Assembly (NCBI GenBank): GCA_019056785.1 | Contig: DXJV01000025.1 | Location: forward strand, 1 to 58,206 | Direction of reading: 5' to 3' | Origin: Candidatus Heimdallarchaeota archaeon | GTDB lineage: Archaea > Asgardarchaeota > Heimdallarchaeia > JABLTI01 | Length of the DNA stretch: 58,206 bases | Part shown: positions 25,479-34,576 of the stretch, one piece after another | How positions within the stretch are numbered: the stretch's first letter is position 1 | Layout of the letters: every line of letters begins with the position of its first letter | The notes under the pieces: generated by a model | Databases searched by the model: none | Told to the model about the DNA's origin: nothing | What the model saw: the letters and a program-made list of their open reading frames with translations, nothing else | Translations under genes and position numbers: made by a program

Positions 25479-25880
25479 GTGCATGAATTCTCAACCGCAG
25501 TAGGAGTCGTTGAAACAGTCTTGGATGTTGCAAGACAAAACAACGCCATAAAAGTAAAAAAAATTGAATTGGTCGTTGGGGAGTTTACCATGCTTAATGA
25601 TGATCAGTTAAAATTTTCATTCGAAATCGCGAGTGAAGGGACTATTGCAGAAGGAGCAGAAGTAATCATTAAAAAGCAAAAAGGGGAGATTGAATGCTTG
25701 GATTGCCAGTATAAGGGTGAAATCGCCGACCGAGAGAAGAAGGAAGAATTAGATCACTTTGTGGTCGATTTAGTTAACATTTTCGAGTGCCCAAAATGCC
25801 ATTCGAATAGAACTAAAATCAGCGGTGGAAGAGACATTTATGTAAACAATATTGAAATCGAACTAGAGGATGAGAGTTGA
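25479..25880 (+). CDS. hypA: Hydrogenase nickel-insertion protein HypA
   Basis: HypA delivers nickel to [NiFe]-hydrogenase (or other nickel enzymes) together with HypB. The N-terminus is M-H-E-F-S, giving the His2/Glu3 nickel ligands, which fixes the start at GTG 25479. The zinc site is C73-x2-C76 with C104-x2-C107. There is a 15-residue insertion of charged residues between the two Cys pairs (GEIADREKKEELDHF), as in several archaeal forms. No hydrogenase structural gene, HypB, HypC or HypD lies in the window. A HypE-like gene at 33.4 kb lacks the normal C-terminal Cys. Role for a distant nickel enzyme is inferred. Confidence 0.92.
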   Translation: MHEFSTAVGVVETVLDVARQNNAIKVKKIELVVGEFTMLNDDQLKFSFEIASEGTIAEGAEVIIKKQKGEIECLDCQYKGEIADREKKEELDHFVVDLVNIFECPKCHSNRTKISGGRDIYVNNIEIELEDES

Positions 25881-25932
25881 GACCATTAGAAAGACAATTT
25901 GCTAGAAAGAATTTTTATAGGAAAATTGGCAA

Positions 25933-26721
25933 GTGATATCCGTTGGCTCGGGATTTTCAATGGCACTCAATTGGATAAATTATCTATGCTTTATTGTTGG
26001 TTATGTAAATGTAGTCAGTTTCACTGTTATAACAGCCATCGTTCTAAAACGAAACCCAAAAGAAAAACTCAATTGGATTTTCGCCCTAAGTTTTTTCTTC
26101 TTAGCAATTGCCTACGCGTTGTTGCCAACTGGAGCATTTGTCTATACTGAAACAAATCCTACAACAATGGTAAATTTGACGAGAATTTATGCCTTCTTTT
26201 TGTTCGTTGCGTTGGCTATCTTAATGTTAAGTGCCTTGGCAATAAATTATAGCACTGTCTTTATTTTGAAATGGTACATCTGGTTACCAATCGTAATTGT
26301 AATAGCAACACTTGGAGGTTTAATTTTTGCAACGGATATTATTTCAGCTGTTCCCGGTCCAAACCCTGATATAAAAACCAAACCACTTTTTATTTACAGT
26401 TATTATCCCCTTAGCTTGATCGTTGCACTTTTAATTTACATCTATTTTATTAGAGCGTATAAACTAACAACCGATGAAAATTTGAAAACAAGTTTGAAGT
26501 TCTTTTTAGCAGGCTTATCGATTTGCCTTTTCTCAATTATCCCAAACATATTGTCAAATGCTTTAGCGGATATTTGGGAAAATGCTCAAGCCTTAAATGG
26601 ACTCGAGTTCATCTTTGTGCTCATTGGAACAACAGTACTTTTAGGTGGTTTTCTATTAAAATCGAGAAGAAAAGTGATAGAATCATTTCAGCAACAACTG
26701 CAAAAAGTTACAACAAATTAA
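25933..26721 (+). CDS. Seven-helix membrane protein, unknown function
   Basis: The 262-residue protein has seven evenly spaced hydrophobic segments, starting with LNWINYLCFIVGYVNVVSFTVITAIVL and ending LNGLEFIFVLIGTTVLLGGFLL. A short basic cytoplasmic tail follows (KSRRKVIESFQQQLQ). The layout recalls the 7TM receptor modules fused to histidine kinases in archaea, but no kinase or other output domain is present and the gene ends after the tail. Alternative starts lie between GTG 25933 and ATG 25960. It follows hypA by 52 bases on the same strand; no functional link is evident. Confidence 0.7.
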   Translation: MISVGSGFSMALNWINYLCFIVGYVNVVSFTVITAIVLKRNPKEKLNWIFALSFFFLAIAYALLPTGAFVYTETNPTTMVNLTRIYAFFLFVALAILMLSALAINYSTVFILKWYIWLPIVIVIATLGGLIFATDIISAVPGPNPDIKTKPLFIYSYYPLSLIVALLIYIYFIRAYKLTTDENLKTSLKFFLAGLSICLFSIIPNILSNALADIWENAQALNGLEFIFVLIGTTVLLGGFLLKSRRKVIESFQQQLQKVTTN

Positions 26722-26728
26722 AGAGAAA

Positions 26729-27588
26729 TTAAAGCCAGGATGGATCATACTTGCCAATCCATGAAATGCCAAAAGCACCAGGTCCAAGATGAGAGGCGAT
26801 TGTTGGCCCGATATCGATAAGCAAAACTTCTTCAGGAGGATCCGACAAGCCCTTTATAAAGTCAACAAGCTCCTCTCCCAAGTGAGGGACATTTGAATGC
26901 CCAACGATTAAAGTTTCACAAAGACGATTTTCTGACGCTTTTTGAGCAATTTTTCTGAGCAATTTATGCATGTGCTCTTTCCCGCGCACGTTACCGGGAG
27001 AATGAAGTACGCCATTCGAAATCCGAAGAATTGGTTTGATTGATAGCAAGGAACCCATCAACCAAGAAATGGTGCCAATTCTCCCGCCCTTTCGGAGAAA
27101 TTTTAAAGTATCAACTACACCCAGTAATTGTGAGTGGGGAATCAAAACCTCAGAGATAAATTTAACCACCTCTGTTTTGGATGCTCCCTCTTTTGCTTTT
27201 TTAGCTGCAAGATAAACAATAACCCTGACTCAATTGTTGCAGCTTCAGTATCAATTAAAGTCAATTGGTCATTTAAAAGATTCGCCACCATTCTCGCAGT
27301 AGAATACATCGCAGAAAGCTTTTTGGAGATCGTTAAAACAATAACATCTTTTGATTCTTGAAAAGCATGTTCATAGGCAATTTTGAATTGTTTTGGTGCC
27401 GGAACACCAGTTGTAGGAACATCACCAGCTGCCAACCGTTTGTAGAATTCCGCACGAGAGAGGTCAAATTGTGAATAGATCACATCATTAAAGATTACAT
27501 TTGCGGGGACAACTTCGATATTAAGTTCATCAATTATTTCAGCACTCAAATCACAAGCAGAATCTGCAACAATTTTTACAGGAGACAT
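26729..27588 (-). pseudogene. DegV-family fatty-acid-binding protein gene, interrupted by a frameshift
   Basis: The start (ATG 27588, VKIVADSACDLSAEIIDE) and the middle (DVPTTGVPAPKQF, TISKKLSAMYSTARMV, LIDTEAATIESG) are typical of DegV proteins, which bind a fatty acid and, in bacteria, feed it to fatty-acid kinase. The frame then goes wrong after ATIESG. Adding a single base near 27223, within a GGG run, restores VIVYLAAKKAKEGASKTEVVKF and the long C-terminal part with VVDTLKFLRKGGRIG and IGPTIASHLGPGAFG. The total span of 860 bases is one short of a multiple of three. Both halves are well preserved, so either the mutation is recent or it is an assembly/sequencing error. Confidence 0.85.
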
Positions 27589-27682
27589 TGTTATCCCTTC
27601 TTCATATTTATTATTAAAAAAATCTCTTAATATTAGAAAACTTTTTGGATAAAAAGAAACCCTCTTTAAAAAGTTGGTAAAA

Positions 27683-28630
27683 ATGGTTGCAGTCTGGATA
27701 ATTGTGTTCCTCGCTGTTGTACAGGGCATTTTGGAATGGCTACCGGTCTCAAGTGAAGGACAGTTGGTACTTATTTTAAATTGGTTAAATGAGTCGGAAA
27801 ATGCACTTGCAATAACGCTTTTCCTTCATATCGGAACTTTGATGGCAATTATCATTCGTTTTCGAAAAGATTTAGGAGTATTATTGGGAGTAAAAAGACG
27901 AGAAAAAGAGTCAGAGGAGAGTAAAGCTCCAGAAGTAGAAACAGTCAATGATGAAAAAGAGAGTGGCGAGAAAGGTCAATCAAAAGAAGAACAAAAAGCA
28001 TTGTGGAAATTTTTGCTGTTAGGAACGCTTTTTACAGGCATTATAGGTGTACCGCTATATTTCCTTGTGAAATATGTTTTACAAGAAGGAGATCTACTGA
28101 CATTTGCAAATGGGGCAATCACCGGAGGAGACATCATAACAATGCTAGTTGGTATTTTTTTAGTTGGCACAGGAATATTCATTTTTATTTCAAAGAGAAG
28201 AGTTTCAGCTCGATCTTTGCTCCAGATGAAAACTTGGGAAATGATTGTTGTTGGTTTAGTGCAAGGTTTGGCAATTATCCCGGGTGTCTCAAGGTCAGGT
28301 TCGACAGTAAGTACAATGCTTCTTGAAGGAATCCAAGAAGAAGAATCTTTGCGATTGAGCTTTTTACTGAGTATTCCAGCAGTTATTGGAGCAAATATTC
28401 TAACATTCATAATCGATCTGGCAAAAGGGGAAATGTCATTTACTGGCATTCCAATCTATGGAATGTTTCTGGCGATCTTCATAGCAGCGATAGTTGGCTA
28501 TCTAACCATTGACATGTTTTTACGGTTTGCAAAGAAAGTGAATTTTGGATGGTTCTGTGTTGCTCTGGGGGCATTAGCACTTGTTATTACAATTATTGTT
28601 ATTATTCTACGAGCAACAACAGTGATTTAG
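27683..28630 (+). CDS. uppP: Undecaprenyl/polyprenyl-diphosphatase (UppP/BacA family)
   Basis: UppP removes one phosphate from polyprenyl diphosphate so the lipid carrier can be reused. The family's two active motifs are present: VVQGILEWLPVSSEGQL near the N-terminus (usual form QG-x-TEFLPVSSSGHL) and PGVSRSGST near residue 200. Eight helices are visible. A charged loop of about 35 residues (RREKESEESKAPEVETV, then EKESGEKGQSKEEQK) follows helix 2 and is longer than usual. The final His of the first motif is Gln here. ATG 27683 is preferred to the TTG three codons upstream. In archaea it would dephosphorylate dolichyl diphosphate during surface glycosylation. Confidence 0.88.
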   Translation: MVAVWIIVFLAVVQGILEWLPVSSEGQLVLILNWLNESENALAITLFLHIGTLMAIIIRFRKDLGVLLGVKRREKESEESKAPEVETVNDEKESGEKGQSKEEQKALWKFLLLGTLFTGIIGVPLYFLVKYVLQEGDLLTFANGAITGGDIITMLVGIFLVGTGIFIFISKRRVSARSLLQMKTWEMIVVGLVQGLAIIPGVSRSGSTVSTMLLEGIQEEESLRLSFLLSIPAVIGANILTFIIDLAKGEMSFTGIPIYGMFLAIFIAAIVGYLTIDMFLRFAKKVNFGWFCVALGALALVITIIVIILRATTVI

Positions 28631-28639
28631 AAAACTAAT

Positions 28640-29377
28640 TTAGAGATATTTAAGAAAACCTATTGGAAGATTTGCACGTTTCCATTCGACGACTTTCCCT
28701 TCGAGACCCATATCCATGACTTTTTTACCATCATTGCCAATTACAAGAAGAGCTGTACCTTGAATTGATTGTTGGCAGAAGAGATTGAGCCACTTATCAG
28801 TACGGCGCATGATTTTTGAAGCTATTTCCGCCGGTGGGTTCATAGAATATCGCTCGTACATTTCATCAAAATCGGCAAAGTGAAGAATTAGAAGATCATG
28901 ACGGTTTAAAGCCTTGAGAGCTTTAACATAGATATTTACATCTGTTTTTTCTGTCATCGCAACGTTCGGGAGGGTAGTGATTTTAGGGATATCCTCCTCC
29001 CGCGCAATCACTCTCACTCGCTTTCCATTTGTCACAACGGTCGAAACAAGATTAAAAGTAAGACTTTCAGTGCTGTAGAACATAGATTGTAGCATTGGAC
29101 CGGAAAGGGCTTTTGCCTTTGATTCGGTTTCAATCAGTAAGAGATTTTCCAAATTTTTAATCATCCATACAGGTTGATAGGTGACAATTTCAAAAAGACT
29201 GAAATTGTCGATAATAACAACTAACACTTGATCGACAGAGTCAGCAGGCAAGTCGAGTTTTTCAATTGACGGTAAATAAAAAGGACGACCCAACCCCAAC
29301 AATTTTAGAATGATGGAAGGGATCTGCTCTACAGAGATATTGAATGTCTTCATTCCCAAATCTTCAGCGATTTCCAT
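28640..29377 (-). CDS. Alkaline-phosphatase-superfamily-like protein, possibly inactive
   Basis: The 245-residue protein appears to have an alkaline-phosphatase/phosphoglycerate-mutase fold: a first strand QVLVVIIDNFSLFE (D-N-x-S nucleophile region), a middle LLILHFADFDEMYERY strand (the H-x-x-D-x-D-E pattern of the second metal site), and LLVIGNDGKK where active enzymes carry D/S-D-H-G. The final metal His is absent there. It may therefore be a degenerate binding protein. Other secondary features are unremarkable, with no signal peptide. It is read convergently with UppP, ending 10 bases away. The assignment is moderate, from motif order only. Confidence 0.5.
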   Translation of the reverse strand: MEIAEDLGMKTFNISVEQIPSIILKLLGLGRPFYLPSIEKLDLPADSVDQVLVVIIDNFSLFEIVTYQPVWMIKNLENLLLIETESKAKALSGPMLQSMFYSTESLTFNLVSTVVTNGKRVRVIAREEDIPKITTLPNVAMTEKTDVNIYVKALKALNRHDLLILHFADFDEMYERYSMNPPAEIASKIMRRTDKWLNLFCQQSIQGTALLVIGNDGKKVMDMGLEGKVVEWKRANLPIGFLKYL

Positions 29378-29573
29378 TTAAAAACTCCCAAAGTATTGTC
29401 ATTATTATTGATAATTTGAAAATCATTAATAAGTTTTTTATCTATGGCAATCATTTTTTTGGAAAATTAAAGACCTTCAATAAAATAGTGGAGAAAGAAA
29501 AGAAGAGTTAAGTAATTACGAAAGATTTTAGTTTGAGGAATAACAACACTTCAGCTATTGAGGGTTAGTCATT

Positions 29574-31007
29574 ATGCGACAAAAACAGAAAAAAAAAGAA
29601 GTGCGGAAAAACACCGGTGGCATTGAGGAGAAACAGGAACCAATAGAATTGCAAGAAGAAGAACACAAACAATTGAAATTGTGGGAAGTCCTAAAGCTAC
29701 CATGGTATGAAGTAGTGCTTGTCATTTTGCTTGTAGGAGCAACGGTGGCAATGTTTGTTTTAGATCGGATTTTACCCGGGGGAATGCTCATAGGAGTAGT
29801 AATCACTTCTGCTCTCCTCGGTCTTTGGCTAGCGTTTCGACCCAGCGAATTTGCAGTTGATGGTCTCGACAATTTAATGAAATATGCGGGCCTAACAGCA
29901 TATGTTGCAGGAGTCATATCAAGTCTGGCAAGCAACCTTCCAGAAGCCGTTGCCGCAGGCATCTTGCTTGTCAAAGGACACGCAGCAGGGCAACAAGATT
30001 TGGTAAATACAGCCTTTTATACTACTCTTTCGGCCGCTGGGTTTAATGCTATTCTATTAGCAATTGTTATTCTCGTTGGTGGAAAAAAGAAAGGCTATGT
30101 AGAAATCAAGGTTGAAACAATGCGTGCTGAAAATGTTTTACTCCGCTGGGGATTTGTTGCAACATTTCTTACCTTTGCCATTGCAATTATTGAGATTCTC
30201 TTTCAGATTTTTACTGAAGTGAAAAATCAAACGTTCTTTGCAGGCATTGAACACATCCATGGTGAGCTTCCACGTATGGCTGCTGCGGTATTGGTCGTTG
30301 GCTATCTTGTTTATCTTGTCTATTTAATTGTTAAAGGACGACAAGCCAAAGCACTTGACCACATCATTGAAAAGCAAACGAAACCAACAAGAGGACCACT
30401 TGATGAAAAAATGCCCAATACAAAAGAATTGGCAGAAAAGACTGAACCAAACATTCTGAATACAGTTACTTGCGATGAAAGCGATGAAACCTATCGCCAA
30501 AGTGGAAAAGGAATTGATAACCCATTTCTGGTTGCACCTGCCTTAGAGCGCCCTCATGTTAGTTTAGGGGCGGCAATTGTACTAGTAATTCTCGGAATCG
30601 GTGGAATTGCGGGAGGTGGTTATCTTCTTAGTCATGCAATTGAAAGTTTGTTGGAACATACCTCCATTAATATCGGCCTAGCGGCCCTTCTTGTTGGATT
30701 TTCAGGCTCAATCCCGGAACACGGTATTGCTGTTGTTGCAGCAGCAAAAGGAAAAACAGATGTTGCATTAGGGAATATTATCGGTGGTATTTTGCAAATG
30801 ACTTTATTGGTTTTCGGAGCTTTTGCAATGATTATCCCAGCTCCAATTGACTACTTCATGCTCTTCCAAATCGCAACAATTGCTGTCATAATATGGTTTG
30901 TTCTGAGAAGTATAACAGATGACCATAGATTGACATCTTTTGAAGCGATTATGATAATGTTGGCTCAAACTTTCGGCTTCATTCTGTTGATAACTGAACT
31001 AACTTGA
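29574..31007 (+). CDS. CaCA-family cation antiporter (Na+/Ca2+ exchanger-like)
   Basis: This 477-residue membrane protein has two homologous halves. The first holds SSLASNLPEAVAAGILLVKG and the second VGFSGSIPEHGIAVVAAAKGKTDVALGNIIGG; both correspond to the alpha repeats of the Ca2+/cation antiporter family (G-[ST]-S-x-P-E). These Glu residues bind the transported cation. A hydrophilic N-terminus of about 45 residues and a central cytoplasmic loop of about 80 residues (KALDHIIEKQTKPTRGPLD... ) separate the repeats. The ion specificity is not readable; the LPE/IPE pair differs from bacterial YrbG (SxPE). Start ATG 29574. Confidence 0.8.
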   Translation: MRQKQKKKEVRKNTGGIEEKQEPIELQEEEHKQLKLWEVLKLPWYEVVLVILLVGATVAMFVLDRILPGGMLIGVVITSALLGLWLAFRPSEFAVDGLDNLMKYAGLTAYVAGVISSLASNLPEAVAAGILLVKGHAAGQQDLVNTAFYTTLSAAGFNAILLAIVILVGGKKKGYVEIKVETMRAENVLLRWGFVATFLTFAIAIIEILFQIFTEVKNQTFFAGIEHIHGELPRMAAAVLVVGYLVYLVYLIVKGRQAKALDHIIEKQTKPTRGPLDEKMPNTKELAEKTEPNILNTVTCDESDETYRQSGKGIDNPFLVAPALERPHVSLGAAIVLVILGIGGIAGGGYLLSHAIESLLEHTSINIGLAALLVGFSGSIPEHGIAVVAAAKGKTDVALGNIIGGILQMTLLVFGAFAMIIPAPIDYFMLFQIATIAVIIWFVLRSITDDHRLTSFEAIMIMLAQTFGFILLITELT

Positions 31008-31069
31008 AAAAGCAATTGATGAGAAACCTCTCATCAATGATCTTTTTTTAAAAGGGGGGAAGGGTTTGT

Positions 31070-32053
31070 TTATTTGAAATATTTTTCAAGATTTGCTGAG
31101 AGACGCTCATTGGATGCATAGACTTCTGCTGGTTTGAATTTTTGCCCGGTAATAAGTTCATAAGCATTGATAACATTTAATGCTGCATTTACTATGACAT
31201 CTTCAGGAAGGTCGGGGATTGTCCCGTCACCGGTGAAGCCCTGTTCTCGAAGCCAGTTTCGAACATATTCTTTGTCTAGGCCCTTTTGGTCTACTCCTTG
31301 CTCAAATCGCTCTTTGTAAAATTCTTTCAGCCAGTATCTAGAAGAGTCTGCTGTTAGCACCTCATCGATTAAAACAAGCTCATTATCTGGTGTATAACCA
31401 AATTCAAATTTGGTGTCGACAAGAATTCCTCCTTGCTTGCTAACAACAGCATTTCCTTCTTCGTAGAGCTTGAAGGCAACGTTAATGATTCTATCAAGCA
31501 CTTCTTGGGAAACAATTCCTTGTTCGACGATTTCCTTTGGCGTAATTTCAACATCATGCCCTTCTTTTGCCTTCGTCGTTGGCGTAAAGACTGGCTCGGG
31601 AAGTTTCTCATCTTTTCGCAGATCCGGTGGAAACTCAACACCTGAAATAACAAGTGGTAAACCTTGTTCTTTCAAATATTTATAGCGGCGCCAAGCAGAA
31701 CCAGTAAGATACCCCCGGATGATCACTTCAAGTTCAATAGGGCGACATTTTTGAGCAATCATGACATTTGGGTCGGGAACAGCAATAATGTGATTTTTCA
31801 TAAATTTCTTTGTTCGTTCAAACCAAAATTCCGATGTTTGATTCAATGCTTGCCCTTTATAGGGGATGCCCTGATTCAAGATGGCATCAAAAGCTGAGAT
31901 GCGATCTGTTGTAATTATTATGATTTTATCATCATGAAAATAAAGGTCCCGTACTTTTCCACTTTTTTTCTCGCCAAATTTCGGGAGGTCGGCTGAGAGA
32001 AAGACATTCGGAATTTGCTTTTTAATGGTCTCTGTTAAAGAAATATTGTTCAT
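31070..32053 (-). CDS. purC: SAICAR synthetase
   Basis: PurC joins aspartate to CAIR using ATP in purine synthesis. It has the family's ATP site (KFGEKKSGKVRDLYF) with IIITTDRISAFDAILNQGIPYKGQAL next to it, and the later signatures VIIRGYLTGSAWRRY and DTKFEFGY, then LIDEVLTADSSRYW. At about 327 residues it is the longer form found in plants, yeast and many bacteria instead of the roughly 240-residue archaeal/Bacillus form, with the extra C-terminal lobe (VRNWLREQGFTG...PEDVIVNAALN). ATG 32053 is used; a TTG at 32071 has a closer GGAAA site. It stands alone. Confidence 0.95.
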   Translation of the reverse strand: MNNISLTETIKKQIPNVFLSADLPKFGEKKSGKVRDLYFHDDKIIIITTDRISAFDAILNQGIPYKGQALNQTSEFWFERTKKFMKNHIIAVPDPNVMIAQKCRPIELEVIIRGYLTGSAWRRYKYLKEQGLPLVISGVEFPPDLRKDEKLPEPVFTPTTKAKEGHDVEITPKEIVEQGIVSQEVLDRIINVAFKLYEEGNAVVSKQGGILVDTKFEFGYTPDNELVLIDEVLTADSSRYWLKEFYKERFEQGVDQKGLDKEYVRNWLREQGFTGDGTIPDLPEDVIVNAALNVINAYELITGQKFKPAEVYASNERLSANLEKYFK

Positions 32054-32198
32054 AATTAAAACACACACCAATTTCCTTTTAAAAATCGATGGTCTTTTGA
32101 ATTTATTGTTTAATATAAATAAAACTAAATTTTCTGAAGAAAAACTATTAATTAAGGGAGATAAAAAGGTTAGTTACTATCAAATGAGAAGATGAAAA

Positions 32199-33428
32199 AT
32201 GCAAGATAAAAAGAGTGCCCTTAAAAAACTCATAGAAGACTTGAACAAAGGAAAAGACCTCGAGGAAGCTAAGAAAGAATTCCAACAAATCATCACGGAA
32301 ACAGGCCCGGATGAGCTTGCAAAAGTTGAGGAAGAATTAGTAAAGGAAGGTATGCCTCGAGAAAAGCTAAACCAACTGTGCGAAGTACATTTGGCAGTGT
32401 TTAAAGAACGATTAGGCAGCCAGAAATTAATCGTAAAAAAAGGCCATCCATTGGCAATCTTGATGGAAGAGCATCGCATTTTACTCGAGTATGTTCAGAA
32501 ACTGAACACAGCAGCAGCTAAAATCGCAAAGAAAAAGGGCTTTAAAGAAAGCACAGCTTTAATGGCAGATGTGAAGGATGTTGCTAGACACTTAGAAGCA
32601 TCAGCTAAGCATTATTTGCGTGAGGAAAATGTTCTTTTCCCATTCATAGAGAAACATGGGCTTACAGAACCACCAGCACAAATGTGGATTGATCATGACA
32701 ACATTCGAGCAACAAAAAAGACTTTGTATGACATCATACAGAAAGCAGATGAAAAGAAAGTGGACTTTAAGGAGTTTAAAGAAATTCTCTTAAAAACTGC
32801 AAATGAACTGGTGACAATCATTTCCAGCCACTTTTTCAAAGAGAACAATGTCTTATTCCCGGCATCAATGAGGTTATTAACAGCTGAAGAATGGGACACA
32901 ACGAGAAAAGAATTCGACGAGATTGGTTATTGTTGTTTCACACCAGAAGACATAATCAAGCCTGAAGAAACAAAAGAGAAAGCAGCGACTGCAGAAAAAG
33001 CCGGTCCTCCCAAGCAAATGGCTGAAGGGGTTATAGAATTTGAGACAGGACCATTACCAATAGCTGTTATTGAACCAATTCTAAACACATTACCCGTTGA
33101 TATTACCTTTGTCGATGAGAATGACATTGTAAGATATTTCAGTAAAGGAGACGAACGGATTTTTGTAAGAACGAAAGCGATCATTGGGAGAGCAGTTATT
33201 AACTGCCATCCTCAGAAAAGCTATGATGCTGTGGAACGAATTCTGACGGACTTCCGGGAAGGAAAGCGGAAGACAGCTGAATTTTGGATCAATCTAAATG
33301 ACAGGATGATTTACATCCGCTATTTCGCTGTCCACGATAAAAATGGGAAATATCTTGGAACATTAGAAGTTTCACAGGACATTACGGAGATTCAAAAACT
33401 TGAAGGCGAAAAGCGATTACTGGATTAG
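32199..33428 (+). CDS. DUF438/hemerythrin/PAS sensor-like protein
   Basis: This 409-residue protein has the known architecture of DUF438 proteins. It begins with an N-terminal helical DUF438 domain (about residues 1-85, LIEDLNKGKDLEEAKKEF). A hemerythrin-type HHE domain follows (about 87-230; HPLAILMEEHRILLEYV, ASAKHYLREENVLFPFIEKHG, VTIISSHFFKENNVLFPA), with several His/Glu that would bind a di-iron centre sensing oxygen or nitric oxide. Last comes a PAS domain (about 280-400; LNTLPVDITFVDENDIVRYF, ...GRAVINCHPQKSYDAVERIL). No kinase or effector domain is attached. Members likely act as redox or gas sensors. The gene is isolated between purC and a HypE-like gene. Confidence 0.9.
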   Translation: MQDKKSALKKLIEDLNKGKDLEEAKKEFQQIITETGPDELAKVEEELVKEGMPREKLNQLCEVHLAVFKERLGSQKLIVKKGHPLAILMEEHRILLEYVQKLNTAAAKIAKKKGFKESTALMADVKDVARHLEASAKHYLREENVLFPFIEKHGLTEPPAQMWIDHDNIRATKKTLYDIIQKADEKKVDFKEFKEILLKTANELVTIISSHFFKENNVLFPASMRLLTAEEWDTTRKEFDEIGYCCFTPEDIIKPEETKEKAATAEKAGPPKQMAEGVIEFETGPLPIAVIEPILNTLPVDITFVDENDIVRYFSKGDERIFVRTKAIIGRAVINCHPQKSYDAVERILTDFREGKRKTAEFWINLNDRMIYIRYFAVHDKNGKYLGTLEVSQDITEIQKLEGEKRLLD

Positions 33429-33433
33429 AAACA

Positions 33434-34477
33434 CTAATCCTTTCGTCCTTCCGTTATTTTTTGTAGTGCAGTTATAAGAATATCAGCTTGTGGTGGAGCA
33501 AGGGGTTTACCATCAATTAAAGCACCTTCACTTTTCTTGGTGACCTCGCCAACCACTGCAATTGGGAGAGTCTTTGCGACTTTTTCTGTAAGAAGACTAG
33601 CTTTTTCTTTTGATGTTACAACAACCAATGTCCCTGAGGATATCAATCGCAAAGGATCAATTTTCAAAAAAGAAGCAAGCTCATGAGCTTCCTTTGTAAG
33701 GGGGAATTGTTCAGAAGAAAGCCGCAAGCCAAAGCCTTCAGGAACAATTGTTTCATAAATCGCCCCTAAAATCCCCCCTTCTGTTGCATCGTGCATTAGA
33801 CCTGGGCGAATCAATTTATTAACTGTTAATGCAACATCCACAACAGAAAGCGCTTCTCCTAAAGCAAGCAATTTTGAGAGAAAACTCTTACTGAAAAATT
33901 GCTGTAAGTATTTTTTCCCTTCATGAGCAATTATCCCCATTCCTTCTTTTGCACAAAAACCAACACAAACAATGACATCACCCACAGTGATCTTTCTTGG
34001 GACATAAAAATCTCGAGGAACAAAACCAATCATCGCACCTGAGAGGACCGGAGAAACCACAGATTGGGAAAATTCGGTGTGCCCTCCAAGGACAGCAATG
34101 CCTAGATTCGAGCATGTTTGTTGGACATTTTTTTGAATTTTGAAAACCTCTGCTTCTGAAAAGCCGGGCGGAAAAACCATCGTTATGTTAAAACCAAAAG
34201 GGAGTGCACCACTTGTGACAATATCATTGGCATTTATTATTACAACTGATTTCCCGGGGTTTGCTGTTGGGAAAGTAATTGGGTCGGTTTTTACAACCAA
34301 AAGCACTTCTTCTGAGCTCTGATAGAACTCTTGTGCCCGTTGGCTCGCAAGAGAATAATCAAGAACAGCAACATCCACACCTACTTTCGGTCCTTGTAGA
34401 ACGCCTTCAATTTTCTCGGCATAGTGATAGTCAAGAAGCTTTTCGAGAGAACGGAAAGGGAGCTTACCTTCTTCCAT
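33434..34477 (-). CDS. AIR-synthase/HypE-related protein without the HypE C-terminal Cys
   Basis: The 347-residue protein has the two-domain PurM/HypE/ThiL fold: GVDVAVLDY near the N-terminus (metal/ATP loop), SVVIINANDIVTSGALPFGFN (ANDI motif), and LGGHTEFSQ, followed by a C-terminal domain with HDATEGGILGAIYE. Archaeal paralogues of HypE are found with this architecture. True HypE ends in a Cys-containing tail (PRIC) that carries thiocyanate for the hydrogenase Fe ligand; this protein ends ITALQKITEGRKD with no Cys. It is therefore unlikely to be HypE proper, and its substrate is unknown. It converges on the DUF438 gene with a five-base gap. Confidence 0.82.
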   Translation of the reverse strand: MEEGKLPFRSLEKLLDYHYAEKIEGVLQGPKVGVDVAVLDYSLASQRAQEFYQSSEEVLLVVKTDPITFPTANPGKSVVIINANDIVTSGALPFGFNITMVFPPGFSEAEVFKIQKNVQQTCSNLGIAVLGGHTEFSQSVVSPVLSGAMIGFVPRDFYVPRKITVGDVIVCVGFCAKEGMGIIAHEGKKYLQQFFSKSFLSKLLALGEALSVVDVALTVNKLIRPGLMHDATEGGILGAIYETIVPEGFGLRLSSEQFPLTKEAHELASFLKIDPLRLISSGTLVVVTSKEKASLLTEKVAKTLPIAVVGEVTKKSEGALIDGKPLAPPQADILITALQKITEGRKD

Positions 34478-34576
34478 CTGTTATTCACCCCGTGATGGTA
34501 GTAGTAACAACAAACTATTTTTAGATAATAAAAAACTATTCCAATTACTTGAAAGAGCCTTAAGGAAATCACTATT

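Noticed and set aside
27210..27230. Programmed frameshifting in the DegV gene
   Set aside because: DegV proteins are normally single-frame and no slippery site with a pseudoknot was seen; a deletion or sequencing error in the GGG run is simpler.
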